Shown here piece after piece: positions 1 to 7,640 of a DNA stretch of 64,000 nucleotides. The first letter of the stretch is position 1; each line of letters begins with the position of its first letter. The stretch lies in contig CAZXUI010000008.1 in NCBI GenBank assembly GCA_964643885.1, positions 25,713 to 89,712 of the forward strand, read 5' to 3'. The notes beneath the pieces are model-generated. The model did not search any database. It was not told the origin of the DNA and worked only from the letters and a program-made list of their open reading frames with translations. The stretch is from CAADGL01 sp964643885. Its GTDB lineage: Bacteria > Planctomycetota > Phycisphaerae > UBA1845 > Fen-1342. A program made the translations under genes and the position numbers.

Positions 1-164
1 CGCGTGCGGCCCACACTGGAACCATCAGAAATGTCGAGCAGATCGTGCGGCGGGTTGATGAGAAACCACGTCTGAACGCACGAGCGGGAGAGTTCCCGCG
101 CTCGGCCGTGGGCGAGATCGCGAGCGAGGATTCTCGATTTGCTCCGGCCGCCGGGGGTTGTCAA
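1..164 (-). CDS. partial hypothetical protein running off the left edge
   Basis: An open minus-strand frame runs from a TTG at 164 to the window edge without a stop, giving about 54 residues that include TWFLINPPHDLLDIS. The frame stays open upstream only to a stop near 230, and TTG is the only usual start codon in it. No Shine-Dalgarno sequence is visible in front of it. The stretch reads as real protein (WFLINPP, HDLLDIS) rather than the Arg/Pro/Ala-rich text of shadow frames in this base composition. Most of the gene lies outside the window and I do not recognise the family. It would be divergent to the membrane protein at 310. Confidence 0.35.
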   Translation of the reverse strand, partial: MTTPGGRSKSRILARDLAHGRARELSRSCVQTWFLINPPHDLLDISDGSSVGRT

Positions 165-309
165 ATTGGATTGGGGGGGTCGGTCCGGCCGCAGCGCGCA
201 GGGACCGGTAAAGCGCGCCTGCTTCGGCCGTTATTTCACTGCTCGAGGCGGCGCGCCGATAACCCCCGTGAGTGAACAGAGACCCACCGCGCGCGGGGAT
301 ACGAGACCG

Positions 310-1002
310 ATGTCGCAAGTGAAAGAGCCGCCGGGCGAGTCGCCGATTTCCGAGGACGAATTGCAGGCGGCGCTGGCCGACCTGGAGAACGTCACGCCCG
401 ACGCTGCGACGGAGGAACAACCCGCGGCCGAGGCGGATCCGACGCAGGCGGAGGGCTCTGGGACCGGCGCGGCGGCGAACGCGGGACCGGGTGGCGGGCG
501 GAAGCTGAATTTCAAGATCGGGGCCGGCGCGGGCAGCGCGGCGGGTGGCACGGACGGCAAAGGCGGACTGGCGGCTCCGGCGGGGCGGGGGAGCGGCGCG
601 GGTGCGAGCAGGTCGGCGGCGGCGGCGGCGAGCGGTGTGCCGAGCGTTGCCCTCGGCAAGCGGCTGTATCGATTGGCGGACCGGGCGCTGGAGCTTGTGA
701 ATCAGCCGGCGGCACGCGTGTCGGCGCCGGCGCGTGAGACGGTGGGGCTGGTGTCGCTGGTGACGCTGGGGATGTCGCTGCTGGTGATCGTGCTTTCGCC
801 GATTCTGACGGGCGGGCGCTCGCCGCTGGATTTCCTGGAAGAGAAGAAGCAGCAGTGGAGGTTGGCGCAGCAGGCGGCGGCTGCGGAGTCGTTCCCGTCG
901 GGGCCGGGCGGCGGTGGGGCGGAGGCCGCCCGATCGAATGAGGCCGCAAAGGCGGTCGACGACGGCGGCGCCGGAGGCGGGGGAACCGAGCCGCGACCGT
1001 GA
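310..1002 (+). CDS. hypothetical single-pass membrane protein with low-complexity N-terminal region
   Basis: A 230-residue protein of unknown function. The N-terminus is acidic (SPISEDELQAALADLENV) and is followed by a Gly/Ala-rich, disordered-looking stretch of about 80 residues. A short helical section (KRLYRLADRALELVNQP) precedes one hydrophobic segment at about residues 147-170 (LVSLVTLGMSLLVIVLSPIL). The tail is again Gly/Ala-rich. The predicted arrangement is a long soluble N-terminus anchored by one helix. ATG 310 was chosen; an in-frame GTG at 268 would add 14 residues, and neither has a good ribosome binding site. No motif gives a function. It stands alone, and the next gene is convergent. 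Confidence 0.6.
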   Translation: MSQVKEPPGESPISEDELQAALADLENVTPDAATEEQPAAEADPTQAEGSGTGAAANAGPGGGRKLNFKIGAGAGSAAGGTDGKGGLAAPAGRGSGAGASRSAAAAASGVPSVALGKRLYRLADRALELVNQPAARVSAPARETVGLVSLVTLGMSLLVIVLSPILTGGRSPLDFLEEKKQQWRLAQQAAAAESFPSGPGGGGAEAARSNEAAKAVDDGGAGGGGTEPRP

Positions 1003-1195
1003 GGGAGCAGGCTGGGAGTGGCGCGCGCTCCCCGCGCAAGCACCGGATGACATCCACCTATCTCATGCGCTGGAGCGGTGATTTCAGGTGTGTGCGTTTC
1101 GGCGTGTCCGCCCCGGACACGCGGTGTCCGCCGTGTTCGCGGACGACATTCCCCAGTTCGCCCGCTCCCTGACGGTCGCGGTTCGGATTGAGAGT

Positions 1196-1283
1196 ACGGG
1201 CGAGACGCCCGTACCACCCAGGAACTACGGGCGAGACGCCCGTACCACCCAGGAACTACGGGCGAGACGCGCGTACCACCCAG
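1196..1283. repeat. 31-bp tandem repeat, three copies, each with a hairpin-forming core
   Basis: Copies lie at 1196-1226, 1227-1257 and 1258-1283; the last is shortened and has one C-to-G change. The unit holds the inverted repeat ACGGGCG-AGA-CGCCCGT followed by ACCACCCAGGAACT. The rest of the 1003-1301 gap between two convergent genes shows nothing else that I can support. A reverse-orientation relative of the core is found at 12146-12160, so this looks like a dispersed small repeat rather than a one-off duplication. Confidence 0.85.
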
Positions 1284-1301
1284 TCAGTGCGGGCGCTTGC
1301 G

Positions 1302-2636
1302 TCAGATTCCCGCGGCGGTGCGGACGCGCTCGATGAGCGCTTCGGTTGCGCGAGGCGTCGATGCCTCGGCGATGATGCGAAGAATGGGCTCGGTGTTCGA
1401 ACCGCGCAGATGGGCCCAGCCCTCATCGAAGCGGATCCAGACACCGTCGGAGCGGTCGATCTCGTGATTGCCGAAGGCCGCGGCCGTCCTCTCCACGACG
1501 GCGGGCACGTTCTGCGGCGGGCAGTCGAACTTCCGCTTGATCATCGTCAGCCGGGGCAGCTCGTCGACGAGCTGCGCGACGGTCTTTCCGGTCGCGGCGA
1601 GCAGTTGCAGGACGAGGCTCATGGCCGAGAGGCTGTCGCGGACCCAGCAGATGCGCGGATCGATCACGCCGCCGTTGCCCTCGCCGCCGATGATGCAGCC
1701 GTGCGCGACCATGCCGCGGGCGACGTTCGCCTCGCCGACCGGCGTGCGGTGCACGCGCGCGCCGAAGCGGCGGGCGACATGTTCGCACAGGCCCGACGTG
1801 CTCAGGTTGATCGCCACCGGTCCGGGCCGCCGCGAGAGCACGGAGAGCACCGAGAATGCGAGCGTGTATTCCTCGCCGATGTAGCGGCCGGTCTCGTCGA
1901 CGATGGCCAGCCGGTCGGCGTCGGGGTCCTGGGCGAAGCCGACGGCGGCCTCGTGCCTGCGGACGGCGTCACAGAGCTGGCCGAGGTTTTCTTCGATCGG
2001 CTCGGGCGGGTGGGCGAACTGTCCGTTGGGTTCCGCGTTGATGTGGATCACTTCGCAGCCCAGCTCGCTGAGCAGCCACGGCGCCGCCTGGCAGCCGGCG
2101 CCGTTGACGCTGTCGAGCACCACGCGCAGGCCGCGCAGCGTGCTCAGATCGACCTCCACCGCGGCCAGCACGGCGTCGACGTGCCGGCGGCCGGCCGTCG
2201 TGTCGATCTGCACGGGGCGGAATACCTCGGTGGCCATCTGCAACCGGCCGGACTCGCGAACGCGTGCGATTTCCGCCGCGCGGGCGGCGTCGGGTGCCAG
2301 GCCGCGCTGGTCGAGGAACTTGATGCCGTTCCAGGGGGGTGGATTGTGGCTGGCGGTGATGACCACGCCGCCGTCGTACTTGCCGTCGAGGATGGCGCGG
2401 CCGATCGTAGGCGTCATCGCGACGCCGACGGAGGTGACGTGGCACCCGGCCGCGAGCAGACCGGCCTGCACGGCGCTGCTGAACATCTCTCCGCTGGGGC
2501 GCGTATCGCGGCCGAGCACGACGCGCCCGCCGCGCAGAACGGTTCCGTAGGCCTGCGCAAATTCGAGCGCGACCTGCGGCGTGAGCGTGCGGCCGACCAG
2601 GCCGCGCACGCCGGAAACACTGACCATCAACGCCAT
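1302..2636 (-). CDS. glmM: phosphoglucosamine mutase-like phosphohexomutase
   Basis: A 444-residue alpha-D-phosphohexomutase. This superfamily moves phosphate between C6 and C1 of hexose phosphates, and GlmM makes glucosamine-1-phosphate for UDP-GlcNAc and hence cell-envelope precursors. The catalytic serine loop TASHNP is at 94-99, the metal loop DPDADR at 237-242, the sugar loop GEGNGG at 318-323 and the phosphate-binding loop RGSNTEP at 411-417. The sugar loop is not the GEQSGH of typical bacterial GlmM and looks more like the archaeal-type GlmM/phosphomannomutase group, so the exact substrate is not certain. The start at 2636 has a GAGG about 9 bases upstream. The protein is probably cytosolic. 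Confidence 0.85.
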   Translation of the reverse strand: MALMVSVSGVRGLVGRTLTPQVALEFAQAYGTVLRGGRVVLGRDTRPSGEMFSSAVQAGLLAAGCHVTSVGVAMTPTIGRAILDGKYDGGVVITASHNPPPWNGIKFLDQRGLAPDAARAAEIARVRESGRLQMATEVFRPVQIDTTAGRRHVDAVLAAVEVDLSTLRGLRVVLDSVNGAGCQAAPWLLSELGCEVIHINAEPNGQFAHPPEPIEENLGQLCDAVRRHEAAVGFAQDPDADRLAIVDETGRYIGEEYTLAFSVLSVLSRRPGPVAINLSTSGLCEHVARRFGARVHRTPVGEANVARGMVAHGCIIGGEGNGGVIDPRICWVRDSLSAMSLVLQLLAATGKTVAQLVDELPRLTMIKRKFDCPPQNVPAVVERTAAAFGNHEIDRSDGVWIRFDEGWAHLRGSNTEPILRIIAEASTPRATEALIERVRTAAGI

Positions 2637-2672
2637 GTCGCCAACCTCGTGGCTGCTTGCGTGTCCAGGCGC

Positions 2673-2701
2673 TTGAGCGGCGATTCTGCCGCATCTACAC
2701 T
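2673..2701 (+). promoter_or_regulatory. putative sigma-70-type promoter for the lipoprotein gene at 2813
   Basis: TTGAGC at 2673-2678, a 17-base spacer and TACACT at 2696-2701. It points at the lipoprotein gene and would give a leader of roughly 105 bases. The assignment rests on hexamer match and spacing only. Confidence 0.45.
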
Positions 2702-2812
2702 GCGCCTGTGCATTCGGCGGCCGCGACTGACTGCGGCCGGATGCCGATGCGCGGGCTGCGGTCAGTATGACGCGACCCGCAAACCTCGTCCAACCGTGGA
2801 GGGACTGCGCCC

Positions 2813-3271
2813 ATGACGCCGATTCGTCTGCTCCGGCCGGCCGGTATTCTGCTTGCGATCGCCCTCTACGCGCTCGTCGGGGGCTGCGGATTCGGCGGCT
2901 TGTTGCCGCTGTTCAATTCGGTGATCGTCGAGGTGGTCAACGACACGAGCTTCGATATCGCGCCGAACATCGTCTACGACGACGACACGGGATTTCTGGC
3001 GGGGGCGTTCCCGGCGGAGGAGCTGGCGACGGGGCTGGTTGCGCCGGGCGAGATCGTGAGCTTCAACTTCGATTGCGACGCGCTGGGGCTGATCTTCAGC
3101 GCACAGGCCGAGCAGTTGATTCCGCCGGACATCAGCGTCTTCGCGGGCGACAGCTCGACGGTGGAGCGCGACGACGATTTTCAGTGCGGCGACGTGATTC
3201 GCTTCATCTTCGTGGGTGACGGGGATGATTTCGACGTGCTCGTGTCGATCAACGGGCAGATCGTCGGGTAG
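2813..3271 (+). CDS. small secreted lipoprotein, function unknown
   Basis: A 152-residue protein with a classical lipoprotein signal: basic start, hydrophobic core (GILLAIALYALV) and lipobox LVGGC with the lipidated Cys at 25. The mature part is acidic and rich in beta-strand-like segments (VEVVNDTSFDIAPNIVY, DVIRFIFVGDGDDFDV) and has two further Cys residues (CDALG, QCGD) that could form a disulfide. It is expected to be membrane-anchored facing the periplasm. It is monocistronic, with its own promoter-like pair at 2673-2701. I recognise no family. Confidence 0.75.
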   Translation: MTPIRLLRPAGILLAIALYALVGGCGFGGLLPLFNSVIVEVVNDTSFDIAPNIVYDDDTGFLAGAFPAEELATGLVAPGEIVSFNFDCDALGLIFSAQAEQLIPPDISVFAGDSSTVERDDDFQCGDVIRFIFVGDGDDFDVLVSINGQIVG

Positions 3272-3433
3272 TCACATCCGATCGGGGCTGATCGTGAGGT
3301 TCGCCGGGGCGCGGTGCGACAAATTATCAGACGGTGCGTAATTCGGCGCATCCCATAAATCATGGCCGGGCGCGGGCCGCGCGGCGATGTTATCTTCAGA
3401 CGATTCAAGCGGCGCTGCATACATAATTTACGG

Positions 3434-3462
3434 TTGATGCGCGCCGCGGCGCGGGCTAGAAT
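3434..3462 (+). promoter_or_regulatory. putative sigma-70-type promoter for the isochorismatase-like gene
   Basis: TTGATG at 3434-3439, a 17-base spacer and TAGAAT at 3457-3462: one of the best hexamer pairs in the window. It lies in the 369-base gap 3272-3640, which is AT-richer than its surroundings and holds no gene that I can support. A leader of about 170 bases would result. Confidence 0.55.
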
Positions 3463-3640
3463 TCGGCGTCATCAGGAGGGTTGAGGGAAAGCGCAGACCC
3501 GAAGCCGACAGGGCAGCGGCTCGAATCCACAGCATCTCAAGACGCGCTTCGACTTTTCTGATTCTGAACTGACGCGTTCTGATTCGTCGTGAAAGATTCT
3601 CGTTTTGCAGAACGGCTCCATGCAGGGGAGGGCCGTGCAA

Positions 3641-4315
3641 ATGCTCGAACTGAGTCGCTCCGACGTGTTCGTGGACATGTGCGTGCAGCGCGATTACTTC
3701 GCGCCGGACGGCGTCCGGCGCTGCCGCAACGCCGAATCCGCGCTGAAGGCCATCAAGCACGTGATCGCCCTGGCGCGCTGGGCGCGCGTGCCGCTGATTT
3801 CCTGCGTCGACACGCGGCGCTACAACGAGATCGGCGAAGAATGCGTGATCAGCGGCGATCCGGCCGCGCCAGAGACGCGCAAGTTTCCGTGGACGCTGAT
3901 GCCCAACCGCGCCGTCGTCCAATCGGACAACTGCCTCTGCGTTCCGCTCGATCTTCTCAAACGCCAGCACCAGACGATCTTCACCAAGTACCACCGCGAC
4001 CCCTACACGAATCCCAAGCTCGATCGTTTGCTGACCGAAGTCCCGGTCGGCCGCTACGTCGTCTTCGGGGCCGTGCTCGAGCTGTCGCTGCGGATTCTGG
4101 TGCTGGGGCTTGTGCGGCGAAACCGGCAGGTCGTGGTGATCGACAACGCGTGCGGCTTCTGGTCGCAGGATGAGGCCGCCATGGTGCTGCGGCAGTTCGC
4201 CGTCAAGGGCTGCACGCTGATCAGCGCCGAGCGGTTCGTCAACAGCGAACTGGCCCGCCGCCGGCCGCGCGACGACAGCCGCGTGCGCATCCGGCCGAGC
4301 CGGTCGGTGGCCTAG
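3641..4315 (+). CDS. isochorismatase-like (cysteine hydrolase) family protein with Ser in place of the nucleophile Cys
   Basis: A 224-residue alpha/beta protein of the cysteine hydrolase superfamily, whose members hydrolyse amides or vinyl ethers with an Asp-Lys-Cys triad. The Asp is seen in VDMCVQRDYF (D12) and the Lys in FTKYHRDPYTN (K116). The segment that normally reads GVATDVCV reads GAVLELSL here, placing Ser149 where the nucleophilic Cys belongs. The protein may be a non-catalytic or altered homologue. ATG 3641 was chosen over upstream ATGs at 3605 and 3620 because AGGGGAGGG lies 8 bases before it. It is monocistronic, with a promoter-like pair at 3434. Confidence 0.75.
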   Translation: MLELSRSDVFVDMCVQRDYFAPDGVRRCRNAESALKAIKHVIALARWARVPLISCVDTRRYNEIGEECVISGDPAAPETRKFPWTLMPNRAVVQSDNCLCVPLDLLKRQHQTIFTKYHRDPYTNPKLDRLLTEVPVGRYVVFGAVLELSLRILVLGLVRRNRQVVVIDNACGFWSQDEAAMVLRQFAVKGCTLISAERFVNSELARRRPRDDSRVRIRPSRSVA

Positions 4316-4379
4316 CGGCCGATCCGCCCGCGGGCGCTGCTCGTCCGTTCCTTCCAGGCTGCGGCCGCATCCCCCGTGT

Positions 4380-4409
4380 TTGCCTGCCCGCCCGCCGCGG
4401 CCCTATCAT
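4380..4409 (+). promoter_or_regulatory. putative promoter for der, predicting a leaderless mRNA
   Basis: TTGCCT at 4380-4385, an 18-base spacer and TATCAT at 4404-4409. The last base of the -10 is 7 bases before the ATG of der, so transcription would start at or next to the A of the start codon. No Shine-Dalgarno sequence precedes that ATG, which fits. Confidence 0.5.
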
Positions 4410-4416
4410 CGTTGCT

Positions 4417-5775
4417 ATGGCGGTACCGGTCGTGGTCATCGTGGGGCGGCCCAACGTGGGCAAAAGCTCGCTGCTGAACTGTCTGGCGCGGGAGCGCGTC
4501 AGCATCGTCGACCCGCGCGCGGGCATCACCCGCGACCGCGTCAGCGTCATCGTCGAGCACGCCGGCGGCTATTTCGAGGCGGTGGACACCGGCGGCATCG
4601 GCATCGTCGACGATGACCACCTCGAAGATCACGTCGAGCAGCAGATCGAATACGCCATCGCCCGGGCCGACGTGATCGTCTTCGTGGTCGACGTGCATCA
4701 CGGCATCACGGCGCTGGATCAGCGCGTGGCCGAGCAGTTGCGGCGGCTGGAGCGGCCGGTGGTGCTGGTGGCCAACAAGGTGGACGACGTAAGCCACGGG
4801 CCGGAGGCGGCGCAGCTCAACCGGCTGGGCTTCGGGCCGCCGCTGCTGGTGTCGGCGATTCACGGCTACGGCCGCGAGGAGCTGGCCGACCGGCTGATCG
4901 GGCTGCTGGGGGAGCGGGCGGCCGAGTCGCCGGAAGTTCCGGACATGAAGCTGGCGATCGTCGGCAAGCGCAACGCGGGCAAAAGCACGCTGGTCAACGC
5001 GCTGGCGGGCGAGCAGCGGGTGATCGTCAGCGAGATTCCCGGGACGACGCGCGACGCGGTGGACGTGCGCTTCGAGCGCGACGGGCACGTGTTTCTGGCG
5101 ATCGACACGGCCGGCGTGCGCAAGAAGCGCAGCATGAACGACATCGACTTCTACTCCTACACGCGGGCGCTGCGGTCGATTCAGCGGGCGGATGTGGTCA
5201 TGCACCTGATCGACGCGACGGTGCCGGTGAGCGAGGTGGACCAGAAGCTGGCGCGGGCGATTCAGGACGAGTACAAGCCGGCGCTGCTGACGATCAACAA
5301 GTGGGACCTGGTCGGCGACCGGGCGGGCCCGGAGGACTACGGCGAGTACCTGAGCAAGGTGATCCCGCACGTGCCCTATGCGCCGATCACGTTCATCACG
5401 GCGCTGACGGGGCACAACGTGCAGCGGACGGTGGACGTGGCCCTGAGCCTGCACCGCCAGGCGCACACGCGCGTGGCGACGGCGCAGCTCAACGAGGCGC
5501 TGCAGAAGCTGCTCGAGGCCCGCGGGCCGTCGGCCAAGCGCGGCAGCCGGCCGGTGAAGATCTACTACGCGACACAGGTCGGCGTCGCCCCGCCGACGAT
5601 CGTCTTTTTCTGCAACTCGGCCGGGCTGGTGACGGACAATTACCGCCGCTATCTGGACAACCGCCTGCGCGAGTATCTGCCGTTCGGCGAGGTGCCGCTG
5701 CGGCTGCTGTTTCGCACGCGCGGCCGCGACAGCGACCAGCCGGCGGGCGCCCGCTCGGCGCAGCAGACCGGCTGA
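4417..5775 (+). CDS. der: ribosome biogenesis GTPase Der (EngA)
   Basis: A 452-residue double GTPase required for assembly of the 50S ribosomal subunit. The first G domain shows GRPNVGKSS (10-18), DTGG (57-60) and NKVD (120-123). The second shows GKRNAGKST (183-191), DTAG (230-233) and NKWD (294-297). A C-terminal KH-like domain follows (RPVKIYYATQVG, PPTIVFFCN, NYRRYLDNRLRE). Length and order match the family. The ATG at 4417 has no Shine-Dalgarno sequence and sits just downstream of a -10-like TATCAT, suggesting a leaderless transcript. The zinc-ribbon gene follows 30 bases downstream. Confidence 0.97.
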   Translation: MAVPVVVIVGRPNVGKSSLLNCLARERVSIVDPRAGITRDRVSVIVEHAGGYFEAVDTGGIGIVDDDHLEDHVEQQIEYAIARADVIVFVVDVHHGITALDQRVAEQLRRLERPVVLVANKVDDVSHGPEAAQLNRLGFGPPLLVSAIHGYGREELADRLIGLLGERAAESPEVPDMKLAIVGKRNAGKSTLVNALAGEQRVIVSEIPGTTRDAVDVRFERDGHVFLAIDTAGVRKKRSMNDIDFYSYTRALRSIQRADVVMHLIDATVPVSEVDQKLARAIQDEYKPALLTINKWDLVGDRAGPEDYGEYLSKVIPHVPYAPITFITALTGHNVQRTVDVALSLHRQAHTRVATAQLNEALQKLLEARGPSAKRGSRPVKIYYATQVGVAPPTIVFFCNSAGLVTDNYRRYLDNRLREYLPFGEVPLRLLFRTRGRDSDQPAGARSAQQTG

Positions 5776-5805
5776 CGGGGCCCGCGCGGCGAGGGAGGAT
5801 GGATC

Positions 5806-6348
5806 GTGGCGATCGAGTTTCACTGTCCGTATTGCGGCAAGCAGATTCGCGCATCGGACGAGCACGCGGGCAGGCACGGCAAGTGCCCGGCCTGTCACCA
5901 GAGCGTCTACATCCCCACGCCGACCGAGCAGATTGAGCCGCTCGAGCTCGAGCCGGTCGACGAGGAGTTCGAGGCCCGCAAGGCCCGGCTGCTCGACGAG
6001 TCCAAGAAGCTCCAGCAGCGGCTGCTGCATGAGCGGGATGTGCCGGCCGAGCCGGGCGGGCGGCGCGGGGCGGCCGGCGCGGCCGGCGCGGGCGGTCATG
6101 CGACCCGCTCCGAGACGCCGCTGCCCCCGCCGCCGGACCTGGAGGAGCTGATCATCCAGTACGCGCTGCACATGAAGGACGGGCGGCTGGACCGGGCCGA
6201 GGAGCTGGCCGTCGAGATTCGCCGGCACATCGCGAAGGCCGAGCCGATCATCGACCGGCTGGTCATGGACGAGATTCCGCCGCCGCAGCTTGCGGGCATT
6301 CCCCGGCCGGTGCTCAACGGCCTGCTCAAGCAGTTGCGGGAGCGGTGA
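5806..6348 (+). CDS. zinc-ribbon protein, function unknown
   Basis: A 180-residue protein. The N-terminus holds a zinc-ribbon with CPYC (about 7-10) and CPAC (about 28-31), of the FHCPYCGKQI type common as an N-terminal tag in planctomycete proteins. A charged, probably coiled-coil segment rich in Glu/Lys/Arg follows, then an Ala/Gly linker, then a helical part (LEELIIQYALHMKDGRLDR, AEPIIDRLVMDEIPPPQL). The start is GTG 5806, with GAGGGAGG 7 bases upstream; the nearby ATG at 5799 is out of frame. It lies 30 bases after der and may be co-transcribed with it. The function is unknown. Confidence 0.75.
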   Translation: MAIEFHCPYCGKQIRASDEHAGRHGKCPACHQSVYIPTPTEQIEPLELEPVDEEFEARKARLLDESKKLQQRLLHERDVPAEPGGRRGAAGAAGAGGHATRSETPLPPPPDLEELIIQYALHMKDGRLDRAEELAVEIRRHIAKAEPIIDRLVMDEIPPPQLAGIPRPVLNGLLKQLRER

Positions 6349-6429
6349 TCGCGGGGATCGCAGGCGCCGCCGGCCCGCGGCGGCCGCGTACGGGAGATGG
6401 CCATGAGGGCGTGAGCAGGAGCCAGCCGC

Positions 6430-6792
6430 GTGAGTGACCAGACGACGACCGTCGCCGAGCTTCGCCAGTGGATCGCCGATTTCGTGGCCGAGCGGGAGTG
6501 GGAGGTCTATCACGACCCCAAGAACCTGTCGATGTCGATCGCCATCGAGGCGGCCGAGCTGATGGAGCACTTCCAGTGGCTGCGCTCGGAGGAGCTGGCC
6601 GGTCTGGCGCGGGACGAGAAGCTGCGGGCGGAGATCACGGACGAGCTGGCGGACGTGCTGGCGTTCTCGATCGCGATGGCGAACGTGCTGGGGATCGATC
6701 TGTCGGCGGCGCTGCGGCAGAAGATCGTCAAGAACGCGGCCAAGTACCCGGCGGATCAGTTCCGCGGGCGGTATCACAAGCCGCGGGAGTAG
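6430..6792 (+). CDS. MazG-like nucleotide pyrophosphohydrolase
   Basis: A 120-residue all-alpha NTP pyrophosphatase of the MazG/RS21-C6 (dCTPase-like) group, which hydrolyses non-canonical or surplus nucleoside triphosphates to the monophosphate. The metal-binding acidic pattern is visible as EAAELMEHFQW and, 23 residues later, ITDELADVLAFS, the E-x-x-E and E-x-x-D signature. The length fits a stand-alone domain. The start is GTG 6430 with AGGAG-like bases upstream. It follows the zinc-ribbon gene by 81 bases. The next 289 bases (6793-7081) hold no gene that I can support. Confidence 0.85.
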   Translation: MSDQTTTVAELRQWIADFVAEREWEVYHDPKNLSMSIAIEAAELMEHFQWLRSEELAGLARDEKLRAEITDELADVLAFSIAMANVLGIDLSAALRQKIVKNAAKYPADQFRGRYHKPRE

Positions 6793-7081
6793 CAGAAACC
6801 CGTCTGGAGCATACCGTATGCTGTTGGTGCCTGCGATGCGGGGGTGTTCGCGGTAACCTCTTCGCGATCGCGGGCACGAATTGTGAATCCATGCAACCAA
6901 ATGCGACGTCGATTGTAAAAAATGTGAAGCTCGAGACCGGCGTGTAACGTCAGGCCCGCTCAGCGTTTACGGGTGCCCGCGTGGGGGGCATGACCCGTCC
7001 GGTCGCCAGTTTCTCCTGACGATGGCCAAGGCCTGAGACATACTCAGGTTGGTTGCACGTCCGCCCGAGGAGGAATGGGCG

Positions 7082-7480
7082 ATGGGGTCGCTGGCTTGGT
7101 TCCGATCAATTCTTGGCGCAATCGCTTTTTTGATGCTGGGATTCCTCGCGGGCTACGGCGTACTGCGTGTCCCCCCGACCGACGAAGGTTGGGACCGGGC
7201 GCGCGACCGTTCGTTGGATGCGCAAGCGGTGGCACTGGGCTTCTCGCCGGCGGTACTCGATTTGGGCCGGCATCCGTGGCACGCTTCCGTTCCGTTCAGT
7301 ACACGGTTCGTGAACGCTCGACCCGAGGCCGTCAGGATCGCCTTACTCGAGGCGACTTGCGGCTGTACGGATCTAAACGAAGCAGTGTTTGCGGGGCGCG
7401 TTGTTGCCTCGGGCGAGTCCATTTGTCTCGTAACGCCACAAAAAACGGGTAATGAGGTAGGTTCCAGAACCTATCTCTAA
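7082..7480 (+). CDS. DUF1573-like membrane protein, apparently cut short at the C-terminus
   Basis: A 132-residue protein with one N-terminal hydrophobic helix (SILGAIAFLMLGFLAGYGVL, residues about 9-28) and a periplasmic Ig-like DUF1573 domain. The domain is seen from LDLGRHPWHASVPFSTRF, the hallmark cysteines ATCGCTD, and the GESICLVTPQKTG strand. In full members one or more beta strands follow; here a TAA comes at TYL. Sequence just past the stop is AT-rich and unlike the neighbours, so the 3' end looks lost. The start ATG 7082 has GAGGAGG about 9 bases upstream. Whether the stub folds is unknown. Confidence 0.6.
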   Translation: MGSLAWFRSILGAIAFLMLGFLAGYGVLRVPPTDEGWDRARDRSLDAQAVALGFSPAVLDLGRHPWHASVPFSTRFVNARPEAVRIALLEATCGCTDLNEAVFAGRVVASGESICLVTPQKTGNEVGSRTYL

Positions 7481-7640
7481 ACCTTTCATCCTGTATACTT
7501 GTGATGTATAGTAGACAGCATGTTGCGACTTACGGATTGCTGAAAAAAACCGAAGCGGAGGGTGCCAATTTTTTGTTCGGACTAGAACTAAGAACATCCC
7601 TGCTAACCCTGTATTTCTGTCTCCCCTTCGTTGCTGCTAA
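7440..7640. other. AT-richer patch at a suspected rearrangement junction
   Basis: Base composition drops sharply against the flanks, with A and T runs (AAAAAACGGG, CTGAAAAAAACC, CCAATTTTTTG) that hardly occur elsewhere. It covers the premature end of the DUF1573-like gene and the poorly defined start of the next reading frame. No transposase, integrase or inverted repeats were seen. It also contains TGTATACT-like -10 sequences, which may be chance in AT-rich DNA. Confidence 0.5.

Noticed and set aside
45..275. 76-residue plus-strand frame at the left edge
   Set aside because: Arg/Pro-rich, no ribosome binding site; the minus-strand frame there reads better as protein.
1196..1283. CRISPR array
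   Set aside because: Three head-to-tail copies without unique spacers and no cas genes nearby.
4312..6900. 862-residue open frame on the minus strand
   Set aside because: It lies opposite der, the zinc-ribbon gene and the MazG-like gene, and reads as Arg/His/Leu/Pro-rich text without motifs. High GC content keeps antisense frames open by chance.
7491..7512. Promoter in the AT-rich patch (TGTATACT)
   Set aside because: Match expected by chance in AT-rich DNA and the downstream start codon is itself uncertain.
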